DNA from: Tectiglobus sp963922535
GTDB taxonomy: Bacteria; Pseudomonadota; Alphaproteobacteria; Rhizobiales; Hyphomicrobiaceae
DNA: 12,436 bases
Reading direction: 5' to 3'
Assembly: GCA_963922535.1 (NCBI GenBank)
Contig: CAWUIN010000082.1
Location: 1-12,436 of the forward strand
The notes under the pieces are model-generated. The model saw only the letters and a list, made by a program, of their open reading frames with translations. It ran no database searches and was not told the origin of the DNA. The translations under genes were made by a program, and so were the position numbers. This document shows positions 1 to 7,421 of this stretch, piece after piece (the first letter of the stretch is position 1; each line of letters starts with the position of its first letter).

Positions 1-114
1 TTATCAGCCGTTGCCGTTTTTGCCGCCGGTGGCCGGCAGGCGCTTGAAGACTTTGGTCGCTCCAGCCAGGGGCGCGGCGCGCAACTCTTGATCGAGCAGA
101 TGAAGCAGGGCTAA
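1..114 (+). CDS. C-terminal end of an unidentified protein (5' truncated by window edge)
   Basis: Frame 1 is open from the first base to a TAA at 112-114 and encodes the last 37 residues of a protein ending in QLLIEQMKQG. The stretch is rich in Ala, Gly, Arg and Gln, and no diagnostic motif is visible, so I cannot name the family. The J-domain gene starts 30 bp after the stop on the same strand with no terminator-like hairpin between, so the two may be co-transcribed. It is called coding because the frame is open to the edge and ends just before a well-supported gene. Confidence 0.6.
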   Translation, partial: LSAVAVFAAGGRQALEDFGRSSQGRGAQLLIEQMKQG

Positions 115-144
115 ACCTGCCAAGGTTTACTGCAAGGTTGGCCA

Positions 145-831
145 ATGGTGCAAATAATGTTTCTTATTGCTGCGGCTGTTGTAGGCCTTGGCTTCCTGTG
201 GTTCCTGCGCACACCGCCAGCGAGACTGGCCGGCCAGCTTCGCGTGCTTGCGATCGTCGCCCTCGGTGTCATCGCCTTTTTCTTGCTTATGCGCGGCCAG
301 TTGGGCCTGGCGCTGACATTCGCAACGCTGGCACTTGGGATTATGTTGCGGCCCAAAAAGGCCCGCCAGCCTGATTTTTCAGGCCGCCGGACGGAAAAGA
401 CATCGCAGGTGCGCACAGCCTATCTGGAAATGGAACTTGATACCGAGAGCGGCGCCATTTACGGGCGCGTTCTCAAAGGTGCGTTTGCCGGCCGCGACAT
501 AACATCTATGGCACCCTCTGAACTGGCTTTGCTGTGGCAGGACTGCCGGTTTGAAGATCCACAATCCGCGCAGATCGTTGAAACGTACCTCGACCGTATT
601 CATCCAAGCTGGCGGGAAGACGTGGCGCACGCCAGACCAGAAACCGATTCAGGCAGGATGACGACAGACGAGGCCTATGATATCCTTGGATTAAAACCTG
701 GTGCCTCTGAACAGGATGTTCGCCAGGCTCATCGCAATTTGATGAAAAAAATGCATCCCGACCGCGGCGGCTCCAGCTATCTTGCAGCCAAGATCAATCA
801 AGCCAAGGATCTCCTTTTACAAAACCTTTAG
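145..831 (+). CDS. Membrane-anchored J-domain (Tim14/Pam18-like) co-chaperone
   Basis: A 228-residue inner-membrane protein with a cytoplasmic J domain at its C-terminus. Hydrophobic segments lie at about 4-20, 33-49 and 52-67, followed by a basic stretch (RPKKAR). A soluble linker domain at about 92-160 is followed by the J domain at 174-228. The J domain has the HPD motif at 204-206, the tripeptide that stimulates Hsp70/DnaK ATPase in this family, and then GGSSYLAAKINQAKDLL. That ending matches Tim14/Pam18-type J proteins, which stop soon after the J domain and lack the Gly/Phe and zinc-finger regions of DnaJ. The expected partner is DnaK at the membrane; its substrate is unknown. The ATG at 145 has a modest AAGG about 8 bp upstream. 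It converges with the podJ-like gene, leaving 15 bp between stops. Family assignment is firm; cellular role is inferred. Confidence 0.85.
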   Translation: MVQIMFLIAAAVVGLGFLWFLRTPPARLAGQLRVLAIVALGVIAFFLLMRGQLGLALTFATLALGIMLRPKKARQPDFSGRRTEKTSQVRTAYLEMELDTESGAIYGRVLKGAFAGRDITSMAPSELALLWQDCRFEDPQSAQIVETYLDRIHPSWREDVAHARPETDSGRMTTDEAYDILGLKPGASEQDVRQAHRNLMKKMHPDRGGSSYLAAKINQAKDLLLQNL

Positions 832-846
832 TGGTCTTTATCACTA

Positions 847-3387
847 TCAACTGCGTTTCGTGAGATTAGGTTTGATTTTCCATTGCGTCCCGGCAAAGAA
901 CGGATCATTGGCGAGGCGACTTATGGGGCGGGGGCGCCACTTTATGATAGCGGCGTCGGCCTTGCCAAGCGTCCCTTTATCCAACTTTGTAACCAGCCCG
1001 CGGCGACGATGGTCTGCATCCTTATCACCACTGCGGGCGGCAAGGGCAAACCATTTGTAGGCACTGGCAAAGTCCTGTGAAACACCCAGCCCATTTTCGT
1101 ACAAAATAGCGAGATTGTATTTGCTATCTGCAAGACCACGTTCTGCTGCTTCGCGGAACCACTGCGCTGCCGCGCCATAGTCTGTTACGCCGGCTTGGCC
1201 GCTAGCCAGAAGTACGGCAAGGTTATGCATCGCTTTTACGTTACCCTTGCGCGCCGCCCGTTCGTACCAGACCCTGGCCCGTACAAAGTCAACATCCGTC
1301 CCTTCCCCACGCTCGTAAAGTGCGCCCAAACGGTACTGGGCCAGTGGAAAGCCTTTAGCCGCCGAACGACTATACCACTTTATCGCTTCAGCAAAGTCTT
1401 GTTTAACACCCTTACCTTCTGCAAAGCGAACCCCAACTTCAAAACTGGCAGATGGATCACCATCGGCTGCAGCAATCCGGAGGGATAAGGGGCCGAGCGA
1501 CGGCGCAGGAAGGCTGCGTGTTGATGGCGCAGCAAGAGCTTTGCGCTTTTCAGGCGGAACGAGCGATGCCGGAATGGCTGCTGCAACAGGGGATGATGGC
1601 TCAGTCAGGTTTGGTAAGTCCGTTATCGCCTGTGCTTGCTCATCCCTTTGATCAGGTTCTTGTGCAGTGCCTTGTGGTGTGCTGTCGCTTGGCGTCGCCA
1701 CTGAAGTTATAGCTGGCAAAGTTTCGCCAGTTTGTTGGCCATCAGCGGAGTTTTGAACTGTATTAGCGTTCGGCTTTATTGTACCGGCCGGTTCTGCAGA
1801 TGCGCTGACAGTCTCGCGTGAGATATCGTCTGGTGCAGGGGGAGTGTCAGTTGCAACGTTTTGGGGGGCTGAATCGCCCGGCAAACCTAGCATAATGCTT
1901 GTGGCACCAACGCCAATCGCAACAACTGCAATTATCCCGATTGCCAGGAGGTGACGAAATGAGAAGAAACCGAGATGGAATGCTTTTTCTGGACCATCTT
2001 GCTTGAAGGGACCTTGCGCCTGGTTCGTTGAGAAGCGACCGTAATATGTTACAGGTTCAGCCGTCTGGTCACGTTTTGCTGCGGTTTGCCGGCTTTGATC
2101 GCCTCGATGGACTGTGTGGCCGGGGGAGGTCGGCTGGGCAACCTGCGGCTGTGAAAATTCCTGGTTGCGTGTCGGAGCAGCGGTTGTCGTTTGATTGACA
2201 GCCGGCTTATGAGAGAGCGGCCGAACGGCACGAATCTGTGGCGCTTCGAGTTTTTCAATACGCTCCGCGATACGCGACATGCTTGCCTGGATCGTCTCGA
2301 GGCGCCCCGTGGTCTGTTTGCCTTCGCTACGTTGCTCCATGAGCAGATCGTTAACGATGCCGCGAAGTCCGGCCATCGCTTCAATGGTTACCTTTTCGTT
2401 TTCCTGCTTTTCGGACAGACGCTCGTTTATTTCGCGTATGGATTGCTTGGCAACATTACTGGCAACTTGCTCGGCGAACCGGGCCGGGTCGATCTCCTCG
2501 CGAGACGACTGCAATTCAGCTGCAATGGCACGGATACGCTTATCAGAAAAGCGATTTGCCAATTCCTGGATATCTTTCTCGATATCCGCAATGCGCGACA
2601 TTTCAACCTGAGTTTTTTCCAGATGGGCTGTAAAATCAGCAAGGCTGTTTTGGATTTCCCTGAGCCCTTCGGCAACGTGATTATTGGCAAGTTTGTCAAA
2701 TGCACCGCAAACGCGGTCTTCAAACTGCTGCAGCCGCCCTTCAATTGAAGAAAGTGAGTGCGGCTGCTGTTTCACCTCACTCAGACTGGCTTCCAATGTT
2801 GCTGCCAAACCTGAAAATTTGTCAGAAATCCAAGTACGATCGCCATCGTTCATCCCGCGTTGCAGTTGCGCAAGACAAGCCTGAATGATGGCGAATTGTT
2901 TGCGCAAATGATCGTTGTTAGCAGCAGGCCTGCACATGCTTGAGGGTTGAGCCGTTTTATCGGCCGCGACCATTGTTTTTTTGCCTGAAGCAACAGGAGC
3001 GCTGGCAGTAAACGTTGGCAATCCGCCCTCTCCCCTCTCATAAAGCCTAGTCAATTGTTCGGCTGCCGCGGCATCCCAGGGAGTGTTAAAATCATCCAGC
3101 AATGCAGCGTCTTCAATGGTTCGCGTATCCATAACTGTCTCACCGTCTGCCGGATGTTCGTTTTTTTCAACGCTGCGATCTGTGTCCGGCTCGTTGGTTG
3201 GGTCTTTATGTTCGCCGTGCTGCCGAGCCGGTTCTGACTTATGCTCGAACTGACGACGCTCAGAGGCTGCCACCATGTCGCTGATTGCTGTCATGATATG
3301 AGCCATATCGTGCGATGAAAGCTGGCGTGTTGATGCGGAGATCCGCCCTGCCTCGGTGGGCAAGCGATGAGCATTTAATTCCGACAT
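847..3387 (-). CDS. podJ: PodJ-like cell-pole localization factor with SEL1 repeats
   Basis: An 846-residue single-span membrane protein with PodJ architecture. Residues 102-117 (TPWDAAAAEQLTRLYE) and 186-202 (WISDKFSGLAATLEASL) resemble conserved N-terminal motifs of rhizobial PodJ proteins. A charged, coiled-coil-like region runs about 155-385, then a Pro/Thr/Gln-rich linker and one membrane span at about 478-502. After a long disordered Ala/Pro/Thr/Ser segment come four SEL1 repeats of 36-37 residues, at about 643-679, 680-715, 716-751 and 752-787. In Caulobacter and Agrobacterium, PodJ marks a pole and recruits polarity and division factors, with the coiled coil in the cytoplasm and SEL1 in the periplasm. 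This copy is shorter than typical PodJ and shows no C-terminal peptidoglycan-binding domain, ending in a basic tail after SEL1. AGAGGA at 3392-3397 supports the ATG start. It could also be called a generic SEL1-repeat protein, but the N-terminal motifs favour PodJ. Confidence 0.75.
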   Translation of the reverse strand: MSELNAHRLPTEAGRISASTRQLSSHDMAHIMTAISDMVAASERRQFEHKSEPARQHGEHKDPTNEPDTDRSVEKNEHPADGETVMDTRTIEDAALLDDFNTPWDAAAAEQLTRLYERGEGGLPTFTASAPVASGKKTMVAADKTAQPSSMCRPAANNDHLRKQFAIIQACLAQLQRGMNDGDRTWISDKFSGLAATLEASLSEVKQQPHSLSSIEGRLQQFEDRVCGAFDKLANNHVAEGLREIQNSLADFTAHLEKTQVEMSRIADIEKDIQELANRFSDKRIRAIAAELQSSREEIDPARFAEQVASNVAKQSIREINERLSEKQENEKVTIEAMAGLRGIVNDLLMEQRSEGKQTTGRLETIQASMSRIAERIEKLEAPQIRAVRPLSHKPAVNQTTTAAPTRNQEFSQPQVAQPTSPGHTVHRGDQSRQTAAKRDQTAEPVTYYGRFSTNQAQGPFKQDGPEKAFHLGFFSFRHLLAIGIIAVVAIGVGATSIMLGLPGDSAPQNVATDTPPAPDDISRETVSASAEPAGTIKPNANTVQNSADGQQTGETLPAITSVATPSDSTPQGTAQEPDQRDEQAQAITDLPNLTEPSSPVAAAIPASLVPPEKRKALAAPSTRSLPAPSLGPLSLRIAAADGDPSASFEVGVRFAEGKGVKQDFAEAIKWYSRSAAKGFPLAQYRLGALYERGEGTDVDFVRARVWYERAARKGNVKAMHNLAVLLASGQAGVTDYGAAAQWFREAAERGLADSKYNLAILYENGLGVSQDFASAYKWFALAARSGDKDADHRRRGLVTKLDKGTLGKADAAIIKWRPRPISRLANDPFFAGTQWKIKPNLTKRS

Positions 3388-3681
3388 GCTGTCCTCTGGA
3401 ACATACTTAAGATTTTAAAATATGGACAGGAACACATCTACTCGAAATGCTTACAGGTTCATCCCTGAAGAGCGATACTGGTGCACGCTGTCTTTCGGCC
3501 CATACGCATGAACTTTTCCTGGGCCACGCATTACTTAAATTGCCGATTCGCGGTAAATTTATTCTTAATGCAAACCAGTAATAATTTGAAAATATGTATT
3601 TTTTCTGAAATAGTTTGGCATGTGATCTGGTTATGGTGCAGCAATATAACTGACGGAGCGGTTGAACGCGGGGTTAAAAGT
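3388..3681. other. AT-rich spacer upstream of podJ, downstream of cysQ
   Basis: This 294 bp gap must hold the podJ promoter unless podJ is read through from cysQ. It is clearly more AT-rich than the flanking genes (for example 3535-3615). I see no hairpin with a T-run that would end cysQ and no supported small gene. The open frame on the plus strand from 3481 has no ribosome binding site and runs into the 3' end of cysQ, so I treat it as chance. Confidence 0.6.
3545..3549. promoter_or_regulatory. GANTC (CcrM methylation) site upstream of podJ
   Basis: GATTC is the only GANTC I find between podJ and cysQ, about 160 bp before the podJ start codon. In alphaproteobacteria CcrM methylates GANTC, and GcrA acts at methylated sites in promoters of cell-cycle genes; Caulobacter podJ is cell-cycle controlled. 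A single 5 bp site can arise by chance, so the regulatory reading is an inference. Confidence 0.35.
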
Positions 3682-4455
3682 TCATGCAGGCGCCGTTCCC
3701 CATGCAATAAATGCGGTGTTTTGATACTTGGGTTTACCGTATAGATAAGGCTGGCCGTCCGGTGTTATTGTGGTACCGCCCGCCGCCCGGAAAATCGCGT
3801 CGCCTGCCGCAGTATCCCACTCCATGGTTGGTCCAAACCGGGGATAGACATGTGCCTCTCCGGCCGCCACCAGGCAGAACTTCAACGACGAACCGATGGA
3901 TACCGTGCGCACGATACCCTGGCTGCGCAACCACTGGACGGTGGCCGGATCACGATGCGAGAAACTTGTGACGGCGATGCGGTGTTCGCCCTCAGCGACG
4001 GCAACTGACAATGCGGCCTGATCATTACCGGTGATTTCCCAGGCGCCCGTCGCTACATCGCCGTAAAACATGCGCTCAAGCGCCGGTGCGAAAACAACCC
4101 CAAGCACCGGCGCCTGACGTTCGATCAATGCAATATTGACAGTAAATGCACCTTTGCCGCTGCCGCGCTTGAGAAAATCCTTGGTTCCATCCAGGGGATC
4201 GACAAGCCAGAAACGCTCAGGCGCCTCAATCCTGTGGCTTTCTGAATTTTCTTCAGAAATAATCGCTGTATCAGGCAGAAGCTCTTTCAAAACGGGGATA
4301 ATGCAGCGTTCCGCCCTGAGGTCTGCCTTGGTCACGGGCGAGCCATCCGCTTTCATCTCTGGCTTATAACGTTTGTCGGCATAGACCTCCATGATTTCGG
4401 TGCCGGCCTTACGCGCAGTTTCAATCAGAGCGTCTTTGAGATCGGTGAATGTCAC
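3682..4455 (-). CDS. cysQ: CysQ-type 3'(2'),5'-bisphosphate nucleotidase
   Basis: A 257-residue member of the inositol monophosphatase superfamily. The metal-site motifs are complete: EEN at 68-70, DPLDGT at 86-91 and WDTAAGDAI at 213-221; Asp45 in TKADLRAE is the other usual acidic ligand. Length and the order of motifs fit CysQ, a cytoplasmic Mg2+-dependent phosphatase that converts adenosine 3',5'-bisphosphate to AMP and so recycles the by-product of sulfate assimilation. Substrate choice among IMP-fold enzymes cannot be read with certainty from motifs, so an inositol or related phosphatase is possible. The start is GTG at 4455, preceded only by a weak AAGG at a long distance; no better in-frame start is visible. 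It lies upstream of podJ on the same strand (294 bp apart) and is divergent from the patatin gene. Confidence 0.85.
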   Translation of the reverse strand: MTFTDLKDALIETARKAGTEIMEVYADKRYKPEMKADGSPVTKADLRAERCIIPVLKELLPDTAIISEENSESHRIEAPERFWLVDPLDGTKDFLKRGSGKGAFTVNIALIERQAPVLGVVFAPALERMFYGDVATGAWEITGNDQAALSVAVAEGEHRIAVTSFSHRDPATVQWLRSQGIVRTVSIGSSLKFCLVAAGEAHVYPRFGPTMEWDTAAGDAIFRAAGGTTITPDGQPYLYGKPKYQNTAFIAWGTAPA

Positions 4456-4520
4456 GTTGGGTTTGCCTTATGTTGTGGGCCGCCCTGACTTTATTTCAAA
4501 AGTCTTATCATCGTGTTTTA

Positions 4521-4533
4521 TGTAATCATTACA
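4521..4533. promoter_or_regulatory. Candidate operator palindrome TGTAATCATTACA
   Basis: Perfect 6 bp arms (TGTAAT/ATTACA) around one central C, in the divergent region 66 bp before the cysQ start and about 220 bp before the patatin start. The T-N11-A layout fits a LysR-type site and the symmetry would suit many dimeric repressors; no regulator is encoded nearby. CysQ belongs to sulfur metabolism, where LysR regulators are common, but the link is a guess. Confidence 0.35.
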
Positions 4534-4743
4534 CCACAATGTCAGGAAATAAATCGGCTATGACGCAAATCATCCGTAAAAGTGAGCGAACCTATAACAC
4601 GAAAAGCACCACGCCCATAGTGGTCCAGTCAACGCATATGCGGTGCAAGCCGGCCATTTACATACAGACCGTTTAAAAGTCAGGTAAACACAACGCCTAG
4701 ATTTTTTCAATGGACTGTAAGTGCTTTATAAGTATTTGATCCT

Positions 4744-4748
4744 GAGGA
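4744..4748 (+). promoter_or_regulatory. Ribosome binding site that sets the patatin start
   Basis: GAGGA ends 8 bp before the ATG at 4757. The frame also extends upstream to a GTG at 4721, but that codon has no Shine-Dalgarno sequence, so the ATG is preferred. Confidence 0.7.
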
Positions 4749-4756
4749 ACCCTGCC

Positions 4757-6625
4757 ATGTCTGTAAAAATCGCCGATCGCCTCCATTCACCAGGGCCTAA
4801 ACGTATGCTTGCACTGGATGGTGGTGGCACGCGTGGAATTATCTCCATTGCATTTCTTGAAAAAATTGAAGAAACATTACGAAAAAAATATAAAAATAAT
4901 ACCCTTGTGCTTGCGGATTATTTCGACATGATCGGTGGCACCAGCGTCGGCTCGCTGCTTGCCACCATGCTGGCGCTGGGATGGGACATGGCGAAAGTCC
5001 GCCGGACCTTTGAAACATGGGCTCCAGATCTTTTCAGCAGTTTCCTCAGGGTGGGCGGGTATGATGCCAGGACGCTTGCCAATAAACTGCGCGGCCTGCT
5101 GAAAGACATGCCACTTGGTTCTGATGACCTGAAAACAGGTTTAACAGTTGTTACCAAACGCTCGGACACCAACAGCGTCTGGGTTTTTGTAAATAATCCA
5201 GCTTCAATTTACTGGCAAGGACGCGACAGAAGGATCGGCAACAAGGACTATTTGCTGCGCGATATTCTGCGTGCAGCTACCGCTGCACCGACGTATTACA
5301 GCCCCACTGATATTACCCTGCATTCATCGCAAGAAGACGGAAAAAATATTGTTGACAAAGGGCGATTTATCGATGGGGCGGTTTCACCGCACAACAACCC
5401 TTCACTGCAAATGTTTATGCTGGCTTCTATCCAGGGCTATAATATGGGCGGCAATGGTAAGACCTGGGAACTCGGCCCGGACAAGCTGCTCATGATCTCC
5501 GTCGGCACCGGCAGCCATGTCACTGAAGTTCAAAAATCAAATCTCCCCTACAGAGAGGCCGTTGGATCGCTGCTGAGTATGATGGGCGATGCTGAGCAGC
5601 TCACTCTCACTCTGCTGCAGGGATTATCGGTGGCGCCGGAGGGAGCCGACGGTCAAGCGCGTCCACGCTGGCTGATTGATAGTGAAATTGGCACCATGGC
5701 AGACCATCTGATGGTGGGCAAGCCGCAACTGACATTTCAACGCTATGACGTTCCACTTGACGCAGAATGGTTAAACGGTGAGAAACCACGCGAAGATCAG
5801 ACAGGCGTGCGCCGGGGCGAACACATCGAAAAAGCGCTCAAAACACACAAAATTCGGTTGCCTCGTGACTTGGATGACATGTGTAAACTCATCAATGTTA
5901 ACGCAATGGCGAAATTGTATGCATTGGCACAAGCTGCAGCTGGGGAGCAGGTCTCAGAGCATGATTTTCCAGATGCATTCGACAGGCATGCCACGCCTGT
6001 TTTGAGTGGGCTCCCGCGCCCATCGCTCACCGTTGGTGTGACAGGCCATCGGCCAAACCGGCTTGCCATATCTTTTGACGCGCTCGTTGAGACATGCCAG
6101 CGTATTCTGGTCGAGCTGCCAGGCAATGACGGCACGCGCCTTGCGATTTCGTTATTAGCCGAAGGCGCGGATCGTGCCTTTACTGAGGCAGCACTTGCTT
6201 GCGGTTATGATCTGCACGCGTACCTGCCGTTTGCGCGTGCAGATTATGAGACAACCTTCGCGGACGCAGGTCAACTGCCGGCATTTCATGCGCTTCTTAA
6301 CCGCGCCCAAAATGTGACTGAGCTTTCGGGGCAGCTCGCTTCTTCCAAAAAGGCTTACACAACCAGCGGTCAGGCGATTATCGATGAGAGCGATGTTATA
6401 CTCGGTGTCTGGGATGGCGCACCAGCGGCCGGCAAGGGCGGCACACCAGAGATCATTGAGATGGCGCTTCGGTGCGGCAAGCCGGTGATCTGGGTCGATG
6501 CGAGCGGCAAGAGCGAAGCACGCATTCTCGCTCCCGGTGGAGAGGACACAACGCTCGATGCCGCCCAAGCTGCCGCCTTACCATTCAGCCATGATGAGAT
6601 CGCCCGGCTTTTGAAAGCGGGGTGA
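4757..6625 (+). CDS. Patatin-like phospholipase fused to a C-terminal SLOG-type sensor domain
   Basis: A 622-residue two-domain protein, numbered from the ATG at 4757. The N-terminal patatin domain (about 15-330) has all catalytic elements: glycine-rich oxyanion loop DGGGTRG at 21-27, nucleophile elbow GTSVG at 61-65 (Ser63), and DGA at 206-208 (Asp206 of the Ser-Asp dyad). It should hydrolyse acyl esters of membrane lipids. The C-terminal domain (about 422-620) begins GVTGHR and continues with LAEGADRA, LPFARADYE, SDVILGVWDG and GKGGTPE, then GKPVIWVDA. This is the glycine- and acid-rich Rossmann pattern of SLOG/LSDAT-like domains, predicted to bind nucleotide-derived ligands. There is no signal peptide or membrane span, so it is probably cytosolic until activated. 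The domain pair resembles the sensor-effector layout of defence phospholipases such as CapV, but no cyclase gene is nearby. The first third has A-rich stretches (4858-4905). Domain calls are firm; the defence role is inferred. Confidence 0.85.
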   Translation: MSVKIADRLHSPGPKRMLALDGGGTRGIISIAFLEKIEETLRKKYKNNTLVLADYFDMIGGTSVGSLLATMLALGWDMAKVRRTFETWAPDLFSSFLRVGGYDARTLANKLRGLLKDMPLGSDDLKTGLTVVTKRSDTNSVWVFVNNPASIYWQGRDRRIGNKDYLLRDILRAATAAPTYYSPTDITLHSSQEDGKNIVDKGRFIDGAVSPHNNPSLQMFMLASIQGYNMGGNGKTWELGPDKLLMISVGTGSHVTEVQKSNLPYREAVGSLLSMMGDAEQLTLTLLQGLSVAPEGADGQARPRWLIDSEIGTMADHLMVGKPQLTFQRYDVPLDAEWLNGEKPREDQTGVRRGEHIEKALKTHKIRLPRDLDDMCKLINVNAMAKLYALAQAAAGEQVSEHDFPDAFDRHATPVLSGLPRPSLTVGVTGHRPNRLAISFDALVETCQRILVELPGNDGTRLAISLLAEGADRAFTEAALACGYDLHAYLPFARADYETTFADAGQLPAFHALLNRAQNVTELSGQLASSKKAYTTSGQAIIDESDVILGVWDGAPAAGKGGTPEIIEMALRCGKPVIWVDASGKSEARILAPGGEDTTLDAAQAAALPFSHDEIARLLKAG

Positions 6626-6627
6626 GT

Positions 6628-6653
6628 TGAGGTGTTCCGGCTCAATCACCTCA
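6628..6653. terminator. Hairpin between convergent patatin and M15-like genes
   Basis: TGAGGTG (6628-6634) pairs perfectly with CACCTCA (6647-6653) around a 12 nt loop, filling the 25 bp gap between the two convergent stops and overlapping the minus-strand stop codon. It could stop transcripts from both sides, but neither side has a T-run, so intrinsic termination would be weak. Confidence 0.35.
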
Positions 6654-7331
6654 TTCATAGGCCCGGGTTGGATCGGAGTAGAGGCAGTAGGACAAATGGT
6701 AGGTGCTGCGATACTGGCTGTTTTTGCCGCGTTCGCGCCAGTCGATGACGCCGCAGTTGTCGGCCATAACTGGGCGGCAGCCAACGTTGACGCCCATGAC
6801 GACGTAGTTTTTATCGGGCAGGCAACCGGGGCCAACCGTGCCCCAGGCATCAAGAAAGGCCACAAAAAAGCGCCGGTCGGGGCTCTCGGCATCGTGCACG
6901 GCCTGGACGTAACTGAAGGTCTGGTCATTGACGGTAATCTTGTTGCCGTCGCAGGCTTCACCGTAGGCATGGCGGCTGTTGCGAATACCGTTGCGGGTTT
7001 TACGGGGATTGTAAATACCAGCGCTGCAGTCAAGCACGGCGGACACAATCGCATCGCCATAGCCCGCAGCCTGGTAGCCGAGCGCGAATGCATGGGCGCG
7101 TGAATTCAGATATTTAAGCCAACTGCGCGCAACGCGTCTGCAGGGGCTGATCTTTAACTTACTGCCTGCGCAATCAGGCAGCACCATCGGTTCGCCATTG
7201 GCATGGCCGGCCCGCGATTTGATTGAAAGCCCGAAGTCGCTGGCATTGGCCATCGATGCACATGCGAGAGCGACCGCAATGGCAGATGTCAAGCCAAGCG
7301 CACGCCCCCACGCTACTGTTTGTTGTATCAC
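6651..7331 (-). CDS. Secreted cysteine-rich protein with peptidase M15/extensin-C-like motif
   Basis: A 226-residue exported protein. Residues 1-30 look like a Sec signal peptide: Arg10, a hydrophobic core, and Ala-Asn-Ala before the likely cleavage at 30/31. The mature part has eight cysteines (54, 64, 102, 127, 170, 185, 193, 216), consistent with disulfides in the periplasm. SRHAYGEACD at 119-128 and YHL at 211-213 resemble the S-x-H-x(2)-G-x-A-x-D and late His that bind zinc in the peptidase M15 / extensin-like C fold (candidate ligands His121, Asp128, His212). If so, a cell-wall peptidase role is plausible; the match is partial and could be coincidental. The GTG start is supported by a perfect AGGAGG. 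It lies 106 bp downstream of serC on the same strand and converges with the patatin gene. Confidence 0.7.
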   Translation of the reverse strand: MIQQTVAWGRALGLTSAIAVALACASMANASDFGLSIKSRAGHANGEPMVLPDCAGSKLKISPCRRVARSWLKYLNSRAHAFALGYQAAGYGDAIVSAVLDCSAGIYNPRKTRNGIRNSRHAYGEACDGNKITVNDQTFSYVQAVHDAESPDRRFFVAFLDAWGTVGPGCLPDKNYVVMGVNVGCRPVMADNCGVIDWRERGKNSQYRSTYHLSYCLYSDPTRAYE

Positions 7332-7338
7332 AGGCCCG

Positions 7339-7344
7339 CCTCCT
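7339..7344 (-). promoter_or_regulatory. Strong Shine-Dalgarno for the GTG start of the M15-like gene
   Basis: The minus strand reads AGGAGG, complementary to the 16S rRNA 3' end, 7 nt before the GTG at 7331-7329. It fixes the non-ATG start and suggests efficient translation. Confidence 0.75.
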
Positions 7345-7421
7345 GTTCGACCAATTCCCTTGAAACATCACGATATGCTTTAGAAGCTCACCATAAATCA
7401 CAGCATTTCGCGGTCATAAGA

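Larger units (their letters stand above)
4456..4756. other. Divergent spacer between cysQ and the patatin-SLOG gene
   Basis: About 300 bp with no supported gene. It contains a 13 bp palindrome (4521-4533) near the cysQ side and a 10 bp perfect palindrome CGCATATGCG at 4633-4642. The plus-strand frame opening near 4449 lacks a ribosome binding site and shows no protein-like character. No convincing -35/-10 pair could be assigned to either gene. Confidence 0.55.

Noticed and set aside
3388..3681. CtrA boxes (TTAA-N7-TTAA) upstream of podJ
   Set aside because: TTAA words occur (3407, 3533, 3574) but none pair with the required 7 bp spacing.
3481..3744. 87-codon plus-strand frame in the podJ upstream region
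   Set aside because: No Shine-Dalgarno, Cys/Arg/Trp-heavy product, and overlap with the 3' end of cysQ.
4721..4756. N-terminal 12-residue extension of the patatin protein from a GTG
   Set aside because: No ribosome binding site before the GTG, while GAGGA stands 8 bp before the ATG at 4757.
4456..6625. Full CBASS operon around the patatin gene
   Set aside because: No CD-NTase, E1/E2/JAB or other CBASS gene exists on either side; only the effector-like protein is present.
6627..7103. 158-codon plus-strand frame antisense to the M15-like gene, rich in Ala, Val and Gly
   Set aside because: The minus-strand gene has a signal peptide, conserved-looking motifs and a perfect AGGAGG; the plus frame is its shadow.
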